A DNA stretch of 64,000 nt from assembly GCA_900767135.1 (NCBI GenBank), contig CAAFYU010000085.1, forward strand, positions 62,001 through 126,000, written 5' to 3'. Source of the stretch: Candidatus Gastranaerophilales bacterium (lineage in GTDB: Bacteria; Cyanobacteriota; Vampirovibrionia; Gastranaerophilales; Gastranaerophilaceae). How positions within the stretch are numbered: position 1 is the first letter of the stretch; every line of letters begins with the position of its first letter. The translations under genes were made by a program, and so were the position numbers. This document shows positions 32,661 through 40,856 of this stretch, in pieces. The notes beneath the pieces were generated by a model that saw nothing but the letters and a program-made list of their open reading frames with translations, was not told the DNA's origin and did not search any database.

Positions 32661-35235
32661 TACAATTAGAATAAATGAATTAGCAAAAGAACTTGGGCTT
32701 ACCAGTAAGGAAGTTATTGAAAAATTTTCACAACTTTCTATTACAGGCAAAACTCATTCAAGTACAGTTACTCTTGATCAAGTCAAAAGATTGAAAGAAT
32801 TTATTGCGGCAGGTGGAGTAAAACAACATAAAAAACCAAAAGCATTTGTTGTGAAAAAAGCTAAAACTCCTGAAAAAATTGAAGCAAGCGAAGAAGCAAA
32901 AGAAGTGAAAACTCCTAAAATTGAAAAAGTTGAAGCTGTTGAAGTTACAGACAAAAAATCTGATGAAAAGAAATCAACAGTGCCAAGAGTTGAAATTGTT
33001 CGTAAGAAGCCGCAAAGTCGTTTGGAAATTGTTCGACGTGCTCCGAGAAAACCTGTTGGAGAAGGTGAAAACAAAACAGATAAACCACAAAGACCTGAAA
33101 GAGGCGAAAGAAAATTCCCGCCACGTGGCGAAAGACCTGCTCGTGGAGAACGTCCGGCAAGAGGCGAACGTGGTGAAAAAGGCGACAAACCGTTCACTCC
33201 ACGTTCAAAAGACGGTGCTAAAAAACCTTTTGAAAAACCATCAGGAGAAAGAAAACCTATCCAAAGAACAATTATTTCGCAAGATATTTACGAAAATAAA
33301 GGTGCTGGTAGACGTCGCACTGATGGCAAGAAAAAAGGCAAAGATTTTAACAACAAAAAAGAAGAACAGGAAAGAATTTCCCTAGAAAAAGCTGCTGCTC
33401 AAAAGCACAAAAAACGATCTCATAAAGAGGAAGAAGCAGCACAAGTAACTCAGGTTGTTGTAAATAGAGCTATGACAATCAGTGAATTGTCTGAAAAAAT
33501 TCAACATACACCGGCTGAAATTATCAAGTTCTTGATGCTAAACGGTATTATGGCAACTGTAAACCAACTTATTGATGTTGATGTTATCAAAAAGATTTGT
33601 GCAGAATATGAGCTTGAAGTTCTTGATGAAGACTTAGATGCTTATATGGAAGAAGAACTTGAAAAAGAAGAAAAAGAAAAGAAATTAACCGAAGTTGATA
33701 AGAAATTGTTGAAGCGTAGAGCACCTGTTGTTAGTATTATGGGACACGTTGACCACGGTAAAACAACATTGTTGGATAGTATTCGAGCTTCTAAACACAA
33801 AATTGTTGCATCAGAAGTTGGCGGAATTACACAGTCTATCGGTGCTTATACGGTTTATTTGGACAACAACAAGGATAAGAAAATTGTTTTCGTTGATACT
33901 CCGGGGCACGAAGCTTTTACAGAGATGAGAGCTCGTGGTGCGAAGGCTACTGATATTGCGATTTTGGTTGTTGCAGCAGATGATGGTATTATGCCACAGA
34001 CAATTGAGGCAATTAATCACGCAAAAGCGGCTGATGTTCCGATTATCGTTGCTGTAAACAAAATTGATAAACCAGGTGCAAACCCTGACAGAGTGTTGCA
34101 ACAGTTGACAGAACATGGTCTTGTTCCGGAAGAATGGGGCGGAGAAACAATTACTGTCAAAGTTTCAGCTTTGCAAGGTACTGGTATTGATGAGTTGTTG
34201 GAATACATTTTGCTTGTTGCAGATGTTCAGGATTTGAAAGCTAATCCGAAGGCTGAGGCATCTGGTGTTGTAATTGAAGCAAACCTTGATAAAGGTAAAG
34301 GTGCGGTTGCAACATTGTTGGTTCAAAACGGTACTTTGCGTGTTGGTAACTGTATTGTTGTCGGAACTGCTTGCGGTCGTGTGAGAGCGTTGCTTTCTGA
34401 CTCTGGTGAAAGAATTCAAAAGGCTGAACCTTCTACACCGGTTGAGATTTTAGGTTTGTCAGAAGTTCCACAAGCCGGTGATTACTTTGAAGTTGTTAAG
34501 AACGAAAAAGAGATGAAGGCGATTGTTCAGGAACGTAAAGAAAAAGAACGTGATAAACGTTTAGATGCAATGCTTCCGGCTCACGTTCGTCGTGAAGCTG
34601 TTGCTGGCGAAGATGATATTCCGCAATTGAACTTGATTATTAAAGCTAATACAAACGGTGCTGCAGAGGCTGTTTCTCAAGCTATTGCTCAATTAGAATC
34701 AACGGAAATTAAGACAAAAATTATTCACGTTGGTGTCGGTGATATTTCAGAAGCCGATGTTATGTTGGCATCAGCATCTGGTGCGTTAATTTTAGGTTTT
34801 ACAGTAAAAGAAGACGCAAATGCTCTTGCAGCTGCTGAACGTGAAGGCGTAACGATTAAGAAATATGATATTATTTATCAAATCTTAGAAGATATCGAAA
34901 AAACTATGTTGTCGTTGCTCGAACCGGAAGTTAAGGAAGTTGAACTTGGTAAAGCTGAAATTCGCCAAGTGTTTACGATTGGAAAAACTACAAAAATTGC
35001 CGGTTGCTACGTAACAGAAGGTAAGATTGTTAGAAGTAAAGATGCTGTATTGTATCGAGATGGAAAAGAAATCTTCCGAGGAGCAATCGATCAATTGAAA
35101 CGTTTCAAAGATGATGTTAAAGAAGTTGCACAAGGCTTTGAATGTGGTATTTCGTTTGCAAAATGGAATGACATTGAAGTCGGCGATATTATTGAAGTTT
35201 CAACAACAGAAGAAGTTGAACGCAAAAGCTTATAA
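32650..35235 (+). CDS. infB: Translation initiation factor IF-2
   Basis: The 861-residue factor has a small N-terminal IF2_N helix (RINELAKELGLTSKEVIEKF), then about 200 residues of low-complexity Lys/Glu/Arg/Pro-rich linker with RGERP repeats, a second IF2_N, and the GTPase domain with GHVDHGKTTLLD (G1), DTPGHEAF (G3) and NKIDKP (G4). Domains II-IV follow, and the C-terminal domain binds fMet-tRNA. The long linker resembles that of cyanobacteria and other diderms. No rbfA or truB follows; a strong terminator does. The 5' end overlaps ylxR. Confidence 0.98.
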   Translation: MSFDTIRINELAKELGLTSKEVIEKFSQLSITGKTHSSTVTLDQVKRLKEFIAAGGVKQHKKPKAFVVKKAKTPEKIEASEEAKEVKTPKIEKVEAVEVTDKKSDEKKSTVPRVEIVRKKPQSRLEIVRRAPRKPVGEGENKTDKPQRPERGERKFPPRGERPARGERPARGERGEKGDKPFTPRSKDGAKKPFEKPSGERKPIQRTIISQDIYENKGAGRRRTDGKKKGKDFNNKKEEQERISLEKAAAQKHKKRSHKEEEAAQVTQVVVNRAMTISELSEKIQHTPAEIIKFLMLNGIMATVNQLIDVDVIKKICAEYELEVLDEDLDAYMEEELEKEEKEKKLTEVDKKLLKRRAPVVSIMGHVDHGKTTLLDSIRASKHKIVASEVGGITQSIGAYTVYLDNNKDKKIVFVDTPGHEAFTEMRARGAKATDIAILVVAADDGIMPQTIEAINHAKAADVPIIVAVNKIDKPGANPDRVLQQLTEHGLVPEEWGGETITVKVSALQGTGIDELLEYILLVADVQDLKANPKAEASGVVIEANLDKGKGAVATLLVQNGTLRVGNCIVVGTACGRVRALLSDSGERIQKAEPSTPVEILGLSEVPQAGDYFEVVKNEKEMKAIVQERKEKERDKRLDAMLPAHVRREAVAGEDDIPQLNLIIKANTNGAAEAVSQAIAQLESTEIKTKIIHVGVGDISEADVMLASASGALILGFTVKEDANALAAAEREGVTIKKYDIIYQILEDIEKTMLSLLEPEVKEVELGKAEIRQVFTIGKTTKIAGCYVTEGKIVRSKDAVLYRDGKEIFRGAIDQLKRFKDDVKEVAQGFECGISFAKWNDIEVGDIIEVSTTEEVERKSL

Positions 35236-35252
35236 TTAAATCTTTTCATATA

Positions 35253-35296
35253 AATCCAAGGCAGTAAGTTTAAACTTACTGCCTTGGATTTTTTGT
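35253..35296 (+). terminator. Intrinsic terminator after infB
   Basis: AATCCAAGGCAGTAAG and its complement flank TTTAAA as a near-perfect palindrome (35254-35290), followed by six T. Confidence 0.95.
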
Positions 35297-35317
35297 ATAT
35301 TTATAATGCTAAATATT

Positions 35318-35776
35318 TTAATATCGACCTTGTAAATTTCCACCATGATTTTCTTCTTTTCTAGGATAATAGTCTTCTATTACTGTTAAACGATCATTGC
35401 TATCAGAAGATACTACATTTTTTCCATGATTTCTATTTGTATATTGAAAAATTATTTGATCAGAACTTTCTCGGTCATTAGTATTTACAAAACAATTTTG
35501 AGAATCTGAAAGAAATATACAATCTTGCTTTGCTCCTCCTGATATTTTAACATTGTTTAAATTATATCCAAATGTAGAGGTCCCTGTATGCGATATGTCA
35601 CTTGTAGTAATTTGTGCATTTTTATTTTGTTGGCCTTTTGGGATATATATGGAAACACCATTTTTTAATTGAACGTTTCTTGCTCCATTTGGTCTAGAAC
35701 CTTCCGGATCAACCCACTGAATACTTTTTGTTGAAATTTTTACTCCATTAATAAGTGCAAATTCTGGTCCTGTCAT
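35318..35776 (-). CDS. Protein of unknown function, beta-rich
   Basis: No family is recognised in this 152-residue protein. It has no signal peptide or membrane segment. The middle looks beta-rich with short strands and turns (NGVSIYIPKG, NLNNVKISGGAKQDCIFL, NCFVNTNDRESSDQIIF), recalling beta-helix or pectate-lyase-like repeats, but too few repeats are present to be sure. The C-terminus is charged. AAGGAGA precedes the ATG. The upstream region carries a shared-type promoter at 35834-35862, placing it in the same putative regulon as the ART-like and kinase-like genes. A secreted role is conceivable and not shown. Confidence 0.6.
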   Translation of the reverse strand: MTGPEFALINGVKISTKSIQWVDPEGSRPNGARNVQLKNGVSIYIPKGQQNKNAQITTSDISHTGTSTFGYNLNNVKISGGAKQDCIFLSDSQNCFVNTNDRESSDQIIFQYTNRNHGKNVVSSDSNDRLTVIEDYYPRKEENHGGNLQGRY

Positions 35777-35833
35777 AATACTATCTCCTTAATATCTTTT
35801 AGTAACTTTTTGCAAGTGCACTTCTTACTCTTA

Positions 35834-35862
35834 TATAAAAACATTTTATTTTATAAAATTGT
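35834..35862 (-). promoter_or_regulatory. GCAAWT/TTTATA-type promoter (first base A)
   Basis: On the minus strand ACAATT starts at 35862 and TTTATA at 35839, with a 17-nt spacer. The G of the usual GCAATT is replaced by A. Confidence 0.5.
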
Positions 35863-36051
35863 CTAAAACTAGAAATTAAATCTCATATATTTAGTATATA
35901 CAAGATATGTCAATGTTTTTAGTACTTTACAATTTTTAACATACTGGTGTAAATATATGATATTATGTTGCTATGTATGAACGATTTAAGCAGTTTAATC
36001 TCGTTTAGAAGTGTAAGGTTATCTTTTAAAATAAATTTGAGGTTAAATTGC

Positions 36052-36375
36052 ATGGAAATAAAAAAACAACTTGGTGCAAAAATTAAAAGACTTAGGCAAA
36101 AGCGTGGACTTACGCAAGAACAGTTTGCCGAAAAGATTGATATTGCAACTAGAACTCTGAGTGGCATAGAAACAGGAGAGAATTTTTTGACTGCGGACAC
36201 ATTAGAAAAAATTCTTGATGTATTAAAAGTTTCTAGCTCAGATTTGTTTGCGTTTGATCACATTAAGCCACAAGATGAACTTATAAGTGAAATTGTTTCT
36301 GATGTTAAAAATCTCAAAGATAGAAATAAAATTGAAACAATTTACAAAATTATAAAAGCAACGATTAATGAGTAG
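36052..36375 (+). CDS. XRE-family DNA-binding protein
   Basis: The 107-residue protein has a Cro/C1-type helix-turn-helix at about 6-62, with LGAKIKRLRQKRGLTQEQFA, the recognition helix region IATRTLSGIETG and the closing TLEKILDVLKV. A C-terminal helix follows (LISEIVSDVKNLKDRNKIET). ATG 36052 is chosen because the conserved domain starts there and GAGG lies upstream. It stands alone and divergent from the beta-rich protein gene. It could regulate neighbouring accessory genes, but no dyad operator was identified. No toxin partner is adjacent. Confidence 0.88.
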   Translation: MEIKKQLGAKIKRLRQKRGLTQEQFAEKIDIATRTLSGIETGENFLTADTLEKILDVLKVSSSDLFAFDHIKPQDELISEIVSDVKNLKDRNKIETIYKIIKATINE

Positions 36376-36461
36376 TAAATAGGTAGTGGGGGAAAATAGC
36401 AAGAAAATTTGTTTCTTGTCGGATTATGTTAGTTGTATAAAATATTTATAACAGTATTAAA

Positions 36462-36492
36462 AAAGGCTTTCAGAAAATATCTGAAAGCCTTT
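36462..36492. terminator. Bidirectional terminator, mainly for tRNA-Pro
   Basis: AAAGGCTTTCAG (36462-36473) and CTGAAAGCCTTT (36481-36492) form a perfect 12-bp stem. On the minus strand it is followed by a run of six T, downstream of the tRNA. Confidence 0.85.
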
Positions 36493-36500
36493 AATTTAAA

Positions 36501-36577
36501 TGGTCGGGATGACACGATTTGAACGTGCGACCCCCTCGTCCCAAGCGAGGTGCGCTACCAAGCTGCGCCACATCCCG
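36501..36577 (-). tRNA. tRNA-Pro (anticodon TGG)
   Basis: The minus-strand sequence folds as a 77-nt tRNA with a CGGGATG/CATCCCG acceptor stem, D-loop AGCTTGGTAG, an anticodon stem CCTCG/CGAGG around loop CTTGGGA (anticodon TGG), and a T-arm with GTTCAAATC. The 3' CCA is encoded. A terminator follows directly. Confidence 0.97.
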
Positions 36578-36652
36578 TCACTGCTGACAAAGTTAAGTTT
36601 AGTATAAACAAATTTTATAGTCAAGTGTTTTTTATATTTTTCTTAGAATATA

Positions 36653-37231
36653 TTAAATTTGGATATTTATACTTTTAGGTAATTGTCCCAATAAACCAGT
36701 TTGTTCAACTTGTTTAGTCGGTTTGGTGTGCAATACTTTTTGGACAAATTTTTTAGGAATGGAATGGAAAAATGATATTTCATTTTCGTCAATATGTCCC
36801 AAAAAGCCAGCCCTTTCAATGTACTCTTTCGGAACTCGATAAACCACAATTACCCCATTCTCACCGGCAAAAGTTCTTGCTATTTTTCTTTTTGTGGTTG
36901 TATGCAGAATTGGATCACCATGCTGAGTCAAACCGGTGTAACTTGCAACTAACTTTCTTTTGGACGAACCATAACGCTTTAATACCCCTTTTCTTGTTAG
37001 TCCGGAAGCTGCCGCTACTGATTTTTCATAGTCTTTCCCAAAATATGTCTTTAAACCACGATACAATATAAAATCACCGTTTTCAGCTCTAGAAAAACAA
37101 GAAAGTGGTATATCTGCTCTATTCCCGGGTGTACAAACTGATTGTATATTCAGTTTATTTCTTGCGACCGTATTAACGCCGCTTGCAAAATTTTTTTTTG
37201 AATATTTAATCAAACCACTTATTACTTTCAT
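36653..37231 (-). CDS. ADP-ribosyltransferase-like protein, possible toxin or effector
   Basis: The 192-residue protein is not one I can name, but it shows the three marks of the R-S-E mono-ADP-ribosyltransferase fold in order. These are an Arg after a beta-strand (FILYRGL, R58), a Thr-rich STS-like strand before a helix (PILHTTTKRKIARTFAG, T111-T113), and an ExE pair (IDENEISFF, E149 and E151) followed by IPKKFV, which resembles the usual IP...I strand. The intervening VIVVYRVPKEYI also fits the fold. The first 40 residues look like a flexible leader without a signal peptide. It is expressed from a shared-type promoter, and AGGTTAGG lies before the ATG. No immunity gene is obvious. Activity is inferred. 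Confidence 0.65.
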   Translation of the reverse strand: MKVISGLIKYSKKNFASGVNTVARNKLNIQSVCTPGNRADIPLSCFSRAENGDFILYRGLKTYFGKDYEKSVAAASGLTRKGVLKRYGSSKRKLVASYTGLTQHGDPILHTTTKRKIARTFAGENGVIVVYRVPKEYIERAGFLGHIDENEISFFHSIPKKFVQKVLHTKPTKQVEQTGLLGQLPKSINIQI

Positions 37232-37268
37232 ATATAACCTAACCTTTTTCTAACATAACCACTATTAA

Positions 37269-37297
37269 TATAAAAACTTTCTCCAATAAAAAATTGC
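37269..37297 (-). promoter_or_regulatory. GCAAWT/TTTATA-type promoter of the ART-like gene
   Basis: On the minus strand GCAATT starts at 37297 and TTTATA at 37274 with a 17-nt spacer. About 30 nt downstream the leader has AAAAAGGTTAGG, as in the leader of the gene at 41771. Confidence 0.6.
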
Positions 37298-37339
37298 TTT
37301 TTTATACATTGAAAGATTGTAATTTGTTAACTCGCACAC

Positions 37340-38146
37340 TTATGTTCGTCGATTTTCAATCAACGCCAGTTTGGCTGCAACACCCAAGCCAACACCAGCA
37401 ATTACGTAAGTCAACCATGCAAAGAAATAGTTTCTCCTTAATGGCCCGAGTTTAGCCGCTTTCCCCAATGTTTGTTTAGCTGCTTTTAAGCCTCTGAGAG
37501 ATGCTAAACCTTCTTCTACAATTGTTGGCAAAAATGCAGAAAAACCTATAAGTCCGGCGTGACGCTCAATAAAATTCGGTTTGTTATCTTTTCGTTGGAA
37601 CAAGCCTGTTGCAACCAAAAGTGCTGTCGGAACAGCAGAGGCATACCCTCTCGACTTTTGTAAAAATTGCATGAATTTACCTTTGTTGGCATTTATGGCA
37701 TGCCCGAGTTCATGCAAAATCAGTGACGGTTTACTTTTTGGTGCAACAGCCAGTTTTAAACTGTCTGCATAAAAGGCGTTTTCGCCTCTCGCAACAGGAG
37801 CAAGCATCTGTTGTAAATTCTGACCGTAACTTCTTATATTATTTTTATCAATAAAATCGACTTTGACTTTAAGCCTATTTTTATTGACCATGTTGCCTGC
37901 AATTTTTTTGATATTTTCAAAGTTAGTAAACTCTTTGCCTTGCATAAGTTTATTTCCGCACCAGCCTGAAAATTTTTGCAAAAGCATAGCAAATCCTTGT
38001 AAAAGCCCTGCTGCTATTATAGTTTTTTCAGGAGCGGGAGTTTCCGGTTCCGGTTGAAAATTATAGCGTGCAGGCTGATTTGACGGCATATAATAATATG
38101 CTTGCGGTCGATTAAAATTGACATTTGAGATATCTAAACTACACAC
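37340..38146 (-). CDS. Membrane-associated zinc metallopeptidase-like protein
   Basis: This 268-residue protein has a zincin motif in SLILHELGHAINANKGK (H145, E146, H149) and a downstream IVEEGLASLRG (E211/E212) that may supply the third ligand. It has hydrophobic segments at about 42-58, 170-182, 197-212 and 240-262, so the active site lies near the membrane. The N-terminus carries SNVNFNRPQ, like the NVAFG-type motifs elsewhere in the window. There is no Shine-Dalgarno sequence. The ATG lies 5 nt after a TTTATA element of the shared promoter type, so a leaderless start is likely. The exact family is not recognised, and substrates are unknown. Confidence 0.7.
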   Translation of the reverse strand: MCSLDISNVNFNRPQAYYYMPSNQPARYNFQPEPETPAPEKTIIAAGLLQGFAMLLQKFSGWCGNKLMQGKEFTNFENIKKIAGNMVNKNRLKVKVDFIDKNNIRSYGQNLQQMLAPVARGENAFYADSLKLAVAPKSKPSLILHELGHAINANKGKFMQFLQKSRGYASAVPTALLVATGLFQRKDNKPNFIERHAGLIGFSAFLPTIVEEGLASLRGLKAAKQTLGKAAKLGPLRRNYFFAWLTYVIAGVGLGVAAKLALIENRRT

Positions 38147-38151
38147 ATATA

Positions 38152-38180
38152 TATAAAAACATAAAATTCAAAATTTTTGC
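38152..38180 (-). promoter_or_regulatory. GCAAWT/TTTATA-type promoter of the metallopeptidase gene
   Basis: On the minus strand GCAAAA starts at 38180 and TTTATA at 38157, with a 17-nt spacer. It overlaps the end of the rubredoxin gene. Confidence 0.5.
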
Positions 38181-38318
38181 CTAATTTTCAACTTTCGTAA
38201 ACATATCTTTACTGGCACCGCAAATCGGACAAACATAGTTTTCGGGTTGATCTTCAAATTTTACGCCTTCTTTTTCTTCGTCGTAAATCCATTGGCATAC
38301 ATCGCATTGATATTTCAT
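38181..38318 (-). CDS. Rubredoxin-like small iron protein
   Basis: This 45-residue protein begins MKYQCDVCQWIYDEEKEG and continues with ENYVCPICGASKDMF, giving the two CxxC knuckles that bind a single iron. It lacks the longer loop between the knuckles seen in most rubredoxins, so it is a short variant. Rubredoxins carry electrons to peroxide- and superoxide-reducing enzymes in anaerobes. AAAGGAG lies 7 nt before the ATG. It is divergent from the thioesterase gene, with only 32 bases between the two start codons. No rubrerythrin or desulfoferrodoxin is nearby. Confidence 0.9.
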   Translation of the reverse strand: MKYQCDVCQWIYDEEKEGVKFEDQPENYVCPICGASKDMFTKVEN

Positions 38319-38350
38319 TTTTTTCTCCTTTGTGTTATAAATTACATATT

Positions 38351-38776
38351 ATGAAACATACATTCGAAACAAAAGTTTATTATTCTGACACAGACGCTTA
38401 TGGCGTTGTTTGGCATGGTTCATATTTGAGATGGTTAGAACGAGGACGTGTTGACCTTTGCGAAATGCTTGGGTTAGACCTTTTGTCTTTAAAAGATGGA
38501 GATGTTCTTCTTCCTGTTACAAATATGAATTTGCGTTATAAAGCTTCTGCAAAGCTTGATGATACGATTATTATTGAAACTTGGATTGAAAAATACAATA
38601 GCCTTTCAGTTACATTCGCTCAGGTAATCAAGTCAAAAGCAACAGGTAAAGTCTTTATCAAAGCACAATTTGATGTTGTATCAACGAGCAGAGCTGGTAA
38701 ATTGTATCGTACAATGCCACAAATGCTTACTGATGCGTTTGAAAAAGGATTGGAAAAATGTCCGGCACTCGTTTAA
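38351..38776 (+). CDS. YbgC-like acyl-CoA thioesterase (hot-dog fold)
   Basis: The 141-residue protein has the 4-hydroxybenzoyl-CoA thioesterase pattern VYYSDTDAYGVVWHGSYLRW (Asp catalytic, then a buried helix) followed by RGRVDLCEMLGL and LRYKASAKLDDTIIIETWIE, typical of the YbgC/FadM group. It hydrolyses acyl-CoA or acyl-ACP thioesters in the cytosol. ATG 38351 is selected as the start because the fold begins right there. No Shine-Dalgarno is visible, and a TATAAA lies about 10 nt upstream. It overlaps the pseudouridine synthase gene by 19 bases, forming an operon with that gene and coaE. Confidence 0.9.
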   Translation: MKHTFETKVYYSDTDAYGVVWHGSYLRWLERGRVDLCEMLGLDLLSLKDGDVLLPVTNMNLRYKASAKLDDTIIIETWIEKYNSLSVTFAQVIKSKATGKVFIKAQFDVVSTSRAGKLYRTMPQMLTDAFEKGLEKCPALV

Positions 38777-39486
38777 ACAAATACATTGCATCATCTGGAC
38801 TTTGTTCAAGACGAAAAGCCGACGAGCTTATTGAACAAGGTGTTGTTGCTGTGAACGGTAAAACTGTTACAGAACTTGGATATTTGGTTCAACCAAAGGA
38901 CAAAGTTTTTGTAAATAAAAAACTTATCCACCATGTAAAGCACGAATATTACAGGTTTTACAAACCTGCCGGATATATTACGACTTGTGATGATGAAAAA
39001 GGCAGAAAAACAATTTACGACTTGTTGCCTGAAAAACTTGCAGGCCTAAAACCTGTTGGTCGTTTGGACAAAGATTCTACCGGTCTTTTGATTTTGACAA
39101 ATGACGGCGATTTGATAAATGCACTTACACACCCGTCTGTAAAGGTTCCGAAGGTTTATATGGTAACTGTAAATGCACAAGTTACTCGTGCAGAACTTGA
39201 ACAAATGGCAAACGGGATTGAAATTGAGCCAAACAAGGTTGCTTATGCAGATATTCAGGTTTTGGAAATTGATAGTAAGCACACAGAAATGCAAATCACC
39301 TTGTATCAAGGCATGAACAGACAAATTAGAAAAATGTTTGAGCATTTCGGGTATGAAGTAAAAGTTTTAAAAAGAGTACGCCATGCTACGTTAAGCCTGG
39401 AAGGTTTGCGTCGTGGTGAATTCAAACCGATAAAGCCGGCACAGATTAAGGAGTTGAAAAACTTTTTAAACAGGATTTCAAAATGA
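38758..39486 (+). CDS. RluB/RsuA-family pseudouridine synthase
   Basis: The 242-residue protein has an N-terminal S4 RNA-binding domain (RLNKYIASSGLCSRRKADEL, residues 5-24) and an RsuA-type catalytic domain with the motif VGRLDKDSTGLLILTNDG (catalytic Asp in RLDKDS, about 102) and NRQIRKMFEHFGYEV. Members isomerise specific uridines in 16S or 23S rRNA. The linker and length fit RluB (23S U2605) better than RsuA, but this is not certain. It overlaps the thioesterase gene at the start and coaE by 4 bases (ATGA), so the three are translated in a coupled unit. Confidence 0.93.
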   Translation: MSGTRLNKYIASSGLCSRRKADELIEQGVVAVNGKTVTELGYLVQPKDKVFVNKKLIHHVKHEYYRFYKPAGYITTCDDEKGRKTIYDLLPEKLAGLKPVGRLDKDSTGLLILTNDGDLINALTHPSVKVPKVYMVTVNAQVTRAELEQMANGIEIEPNKVAYADIQVLEIDSKHTEMQITLYQGMNRQIRKMFEHFGYEVKVLKRVRHATLSLEGLRRGEFKPIKPAQIKELKNFLNRISK

Positions 39487-40061
39487 AAAAGATAGCTATT
39501 TGTGGAAATATTGCATCAGGAAAGACAACTGTCCAGAAGTTTTTGGAAGGCAAGGGATATAAAGTTCTTGATACAGATGAGGTTTCGCACGAGCTTTTAA
39601 CGATTAAGAATAAGGAGCTTTTTGAGGCTTTCAAGAATCTTGACGTATTTGGTGATAATGGAGAATTTTCTCGATACAAAGTCGGGCAATTGATTTTTTC
39701 AAACGAAGAGTACAGAAAAAAGATTGCCGAGATTATGCACCCGCAAATTGCACGAGAAATAGAAAAATTCTTTGACGAAAATAAGTCAGAAGAGTTGCTA
39801 TTTGTCGGAATTCCATTGCTTTTTGAAGCAAATATGCAAGGAATGTTTGACAAAATCTTGTTTGTTTACACTGATGATGATATCAGATTAAAAAGGCTTT
39901 TGGCACGCAACAATTATACGTTAACGCACGCAAAAGCCAGAATGAATTCACAAATGACACAAGAAAAGAAAATTCAGATGTCCGATTATATTATCAATAA
40001 TAACGGAGATCTTGAGGAATTATATAAAAATCTTTTTAAGCTACTTGAACAAATCCGTTAA
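39483..40061 (+). CDS. coaE: Dephospho-CoA kinase
   Basis: The 192-residue protein has a P-loop at the N-terminus (ICGNIASGKTTVQKFLEGKG), LDTDEVSHELL, LLFVGIPLLFEANM and RLLARNNYT, all standard for CoaE. It phosphorylates the 3' OH of dephospho-CoA, the last step of CoA synthesis. The ATGA overlap with the pseudouridine synthase shows translational coupling. The 3' end overlaps the convergent amidase gene by 26 bases. In many genomes coaE is next to DNA-repair or pilus genes, but not here. Confidence 0.95.
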   Translation: MKKIAICGNIASGKTTVQKFLEGKGYKVLDTDEVSHELLTIKNKELFEAFKNLDVFGDNGEFSRYKVGQLIFSNEEYRKKIAEIMHPQIAREIEKFFDENKSEELLFVGIPLLFEANMQGMFDKILFVYTDDDIRLKRLLARNNYTLTHAKARMNSQMTQEKKIQMSDYIINNNGDLEELYKNLFKLLEQIR

Positions 40062-40776
40062 TTTTTCCGCTTCTTGGCGAATACTTCCTTTCTGCAACCT
40101 TATTTGATGTATTACCTTCAATAGTTACAACTGTTCCGTCTGCTAAAATATTTTTCACGATACCGGTATGTGACCAGTTGAAAATCACGATATCACCTGG
40201 TTTTGCCTGAGAAACATCTGTCACATATCGACCATTGTTCTGTCCCCAACGTTTTAAACTTGCAACGCTTGATGAACCAAAGCCACTTGGTACAGTTTTC
40301 CCGTTAGCTCTTAGAGCCTGTTTTGTAACATAAGTTGCAAAATCGGCACACCAAGCTTCTTTTCGTCCATTAGTAAACAATTTATATGAACCGTCTTTTT
40401 CGTTATAACCAATATATTGTTTAGCAGTTGCGACAATATCTTTTCCAAGATTACCACTGCTTAAACTTACCTGTTGTTGCTTTTTGTTCCCAGAGTTTGT
40501 TGTAAAATTTGTTTTCTGAGAATACAAAGGAGTAAAATTGAACAAGCTAGGCATTGAAGATACTAAGCTATAATCAAGTTGAGGAATAATATTGAAAGTA
40601 GGTATTTCGAAATTAGGACTTGCAAATAATGAAGTCCCCATCGGATATGCAGAAGCAGCCGGTAAAAACGGATTTATACCAGTTGTTGCAAAAGGATTCA
40701 TTCCAACTTGCTGCGAAGCAGTGTTAGTTGCTTGTGAATCTGTATATCGAATTTTTGCGAAATCCAATAGTCCCAA
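40036..40776 (-). CDS. CHAP-domain peptidoglycan amidase-like protein
   Basis: The 246-residue protein has an N-terminal 110-residue Asn/Pro/Phe-rich, probably disordered, region without a classical signal peptide (MGLLDFAKIRYTDSQATN), then a CHAP papain-like domain at about 120-246. Catalytic residues are recognisable as Cys in EAWCADFATY, His in NWSHTGIV and an acidic or Asn residue in VTIEGNTSN. CHAP domains cleave peptide crosslinks or act as amidases on cell wall. A TTG start at 40776 is supported by AGAGGAT 6 nt upstream. A shared-type promoter lies at 40810-40839. It may be exported by a route without a cleaved signal. Confidence 0.85.
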   Translation of the reverse strand: MGLLDFAKIRYTDSQATNTASQQVGMNPFATTGINPFLPAASAYPMGTSLFASPNFEIPTFNIIPQLDYSLVSSMPSLFNFTPLYSQKTNFTTNSGNKKQQQVSLSSGNLGKDIVATAKQYIGYNEKDGSYKLFTNGRKEAWCADFATYVTKQALRANGKTVPSGFGSSSVASLKRWGQNNGRYVTDVSQAKPGDIVIFNWSHTGIVKNILADGTVVTIEGNTSNKVAERKYSPRSGKINGFVQVA

Positions 40777-40809
40777 CTTTATATCCTCTTAAAAATTCCC
40801 CTGTATTTA

Positions 40810-40839
40810 TATAAAGTATTTTAAGTGGTATAAAATTGC
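40810..40839 (-). promoter_or_regulatory. GCAAWT/TTTATA-type promoter of the CHAP gene
   Basis: On the minus strand GCAATT starts at 40839 and TTTATA at 40815, with an 18-nt spacer. The sequence further upstream (ACATTCCTTTACAAA) matches that of the promoter at 41832. Confidence 0.6.
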
Positions 40840-40856
40840 CTATTTGTAAAGGAATG

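Noticed and set aside
32778..33385. Long open frames on both strands inside infB.
   Set aside because: They are produced by the low-complexity Lys/Glu/Arg linker of IF-2 and show no independent domain or ribosome binding site.
36376..36395. AATAGGTAGTG after the XRE gene is similar to sequence opposite the candidate sRNA.
   Set aside because: The match is too short and low-complexity to call a target or repeat.
38336..38351. Leaderless start for the thioesterase gene.
   Set aside because: TATAAA is 9 nt from the ATG, not 6, and the -35 is poor. Left open.
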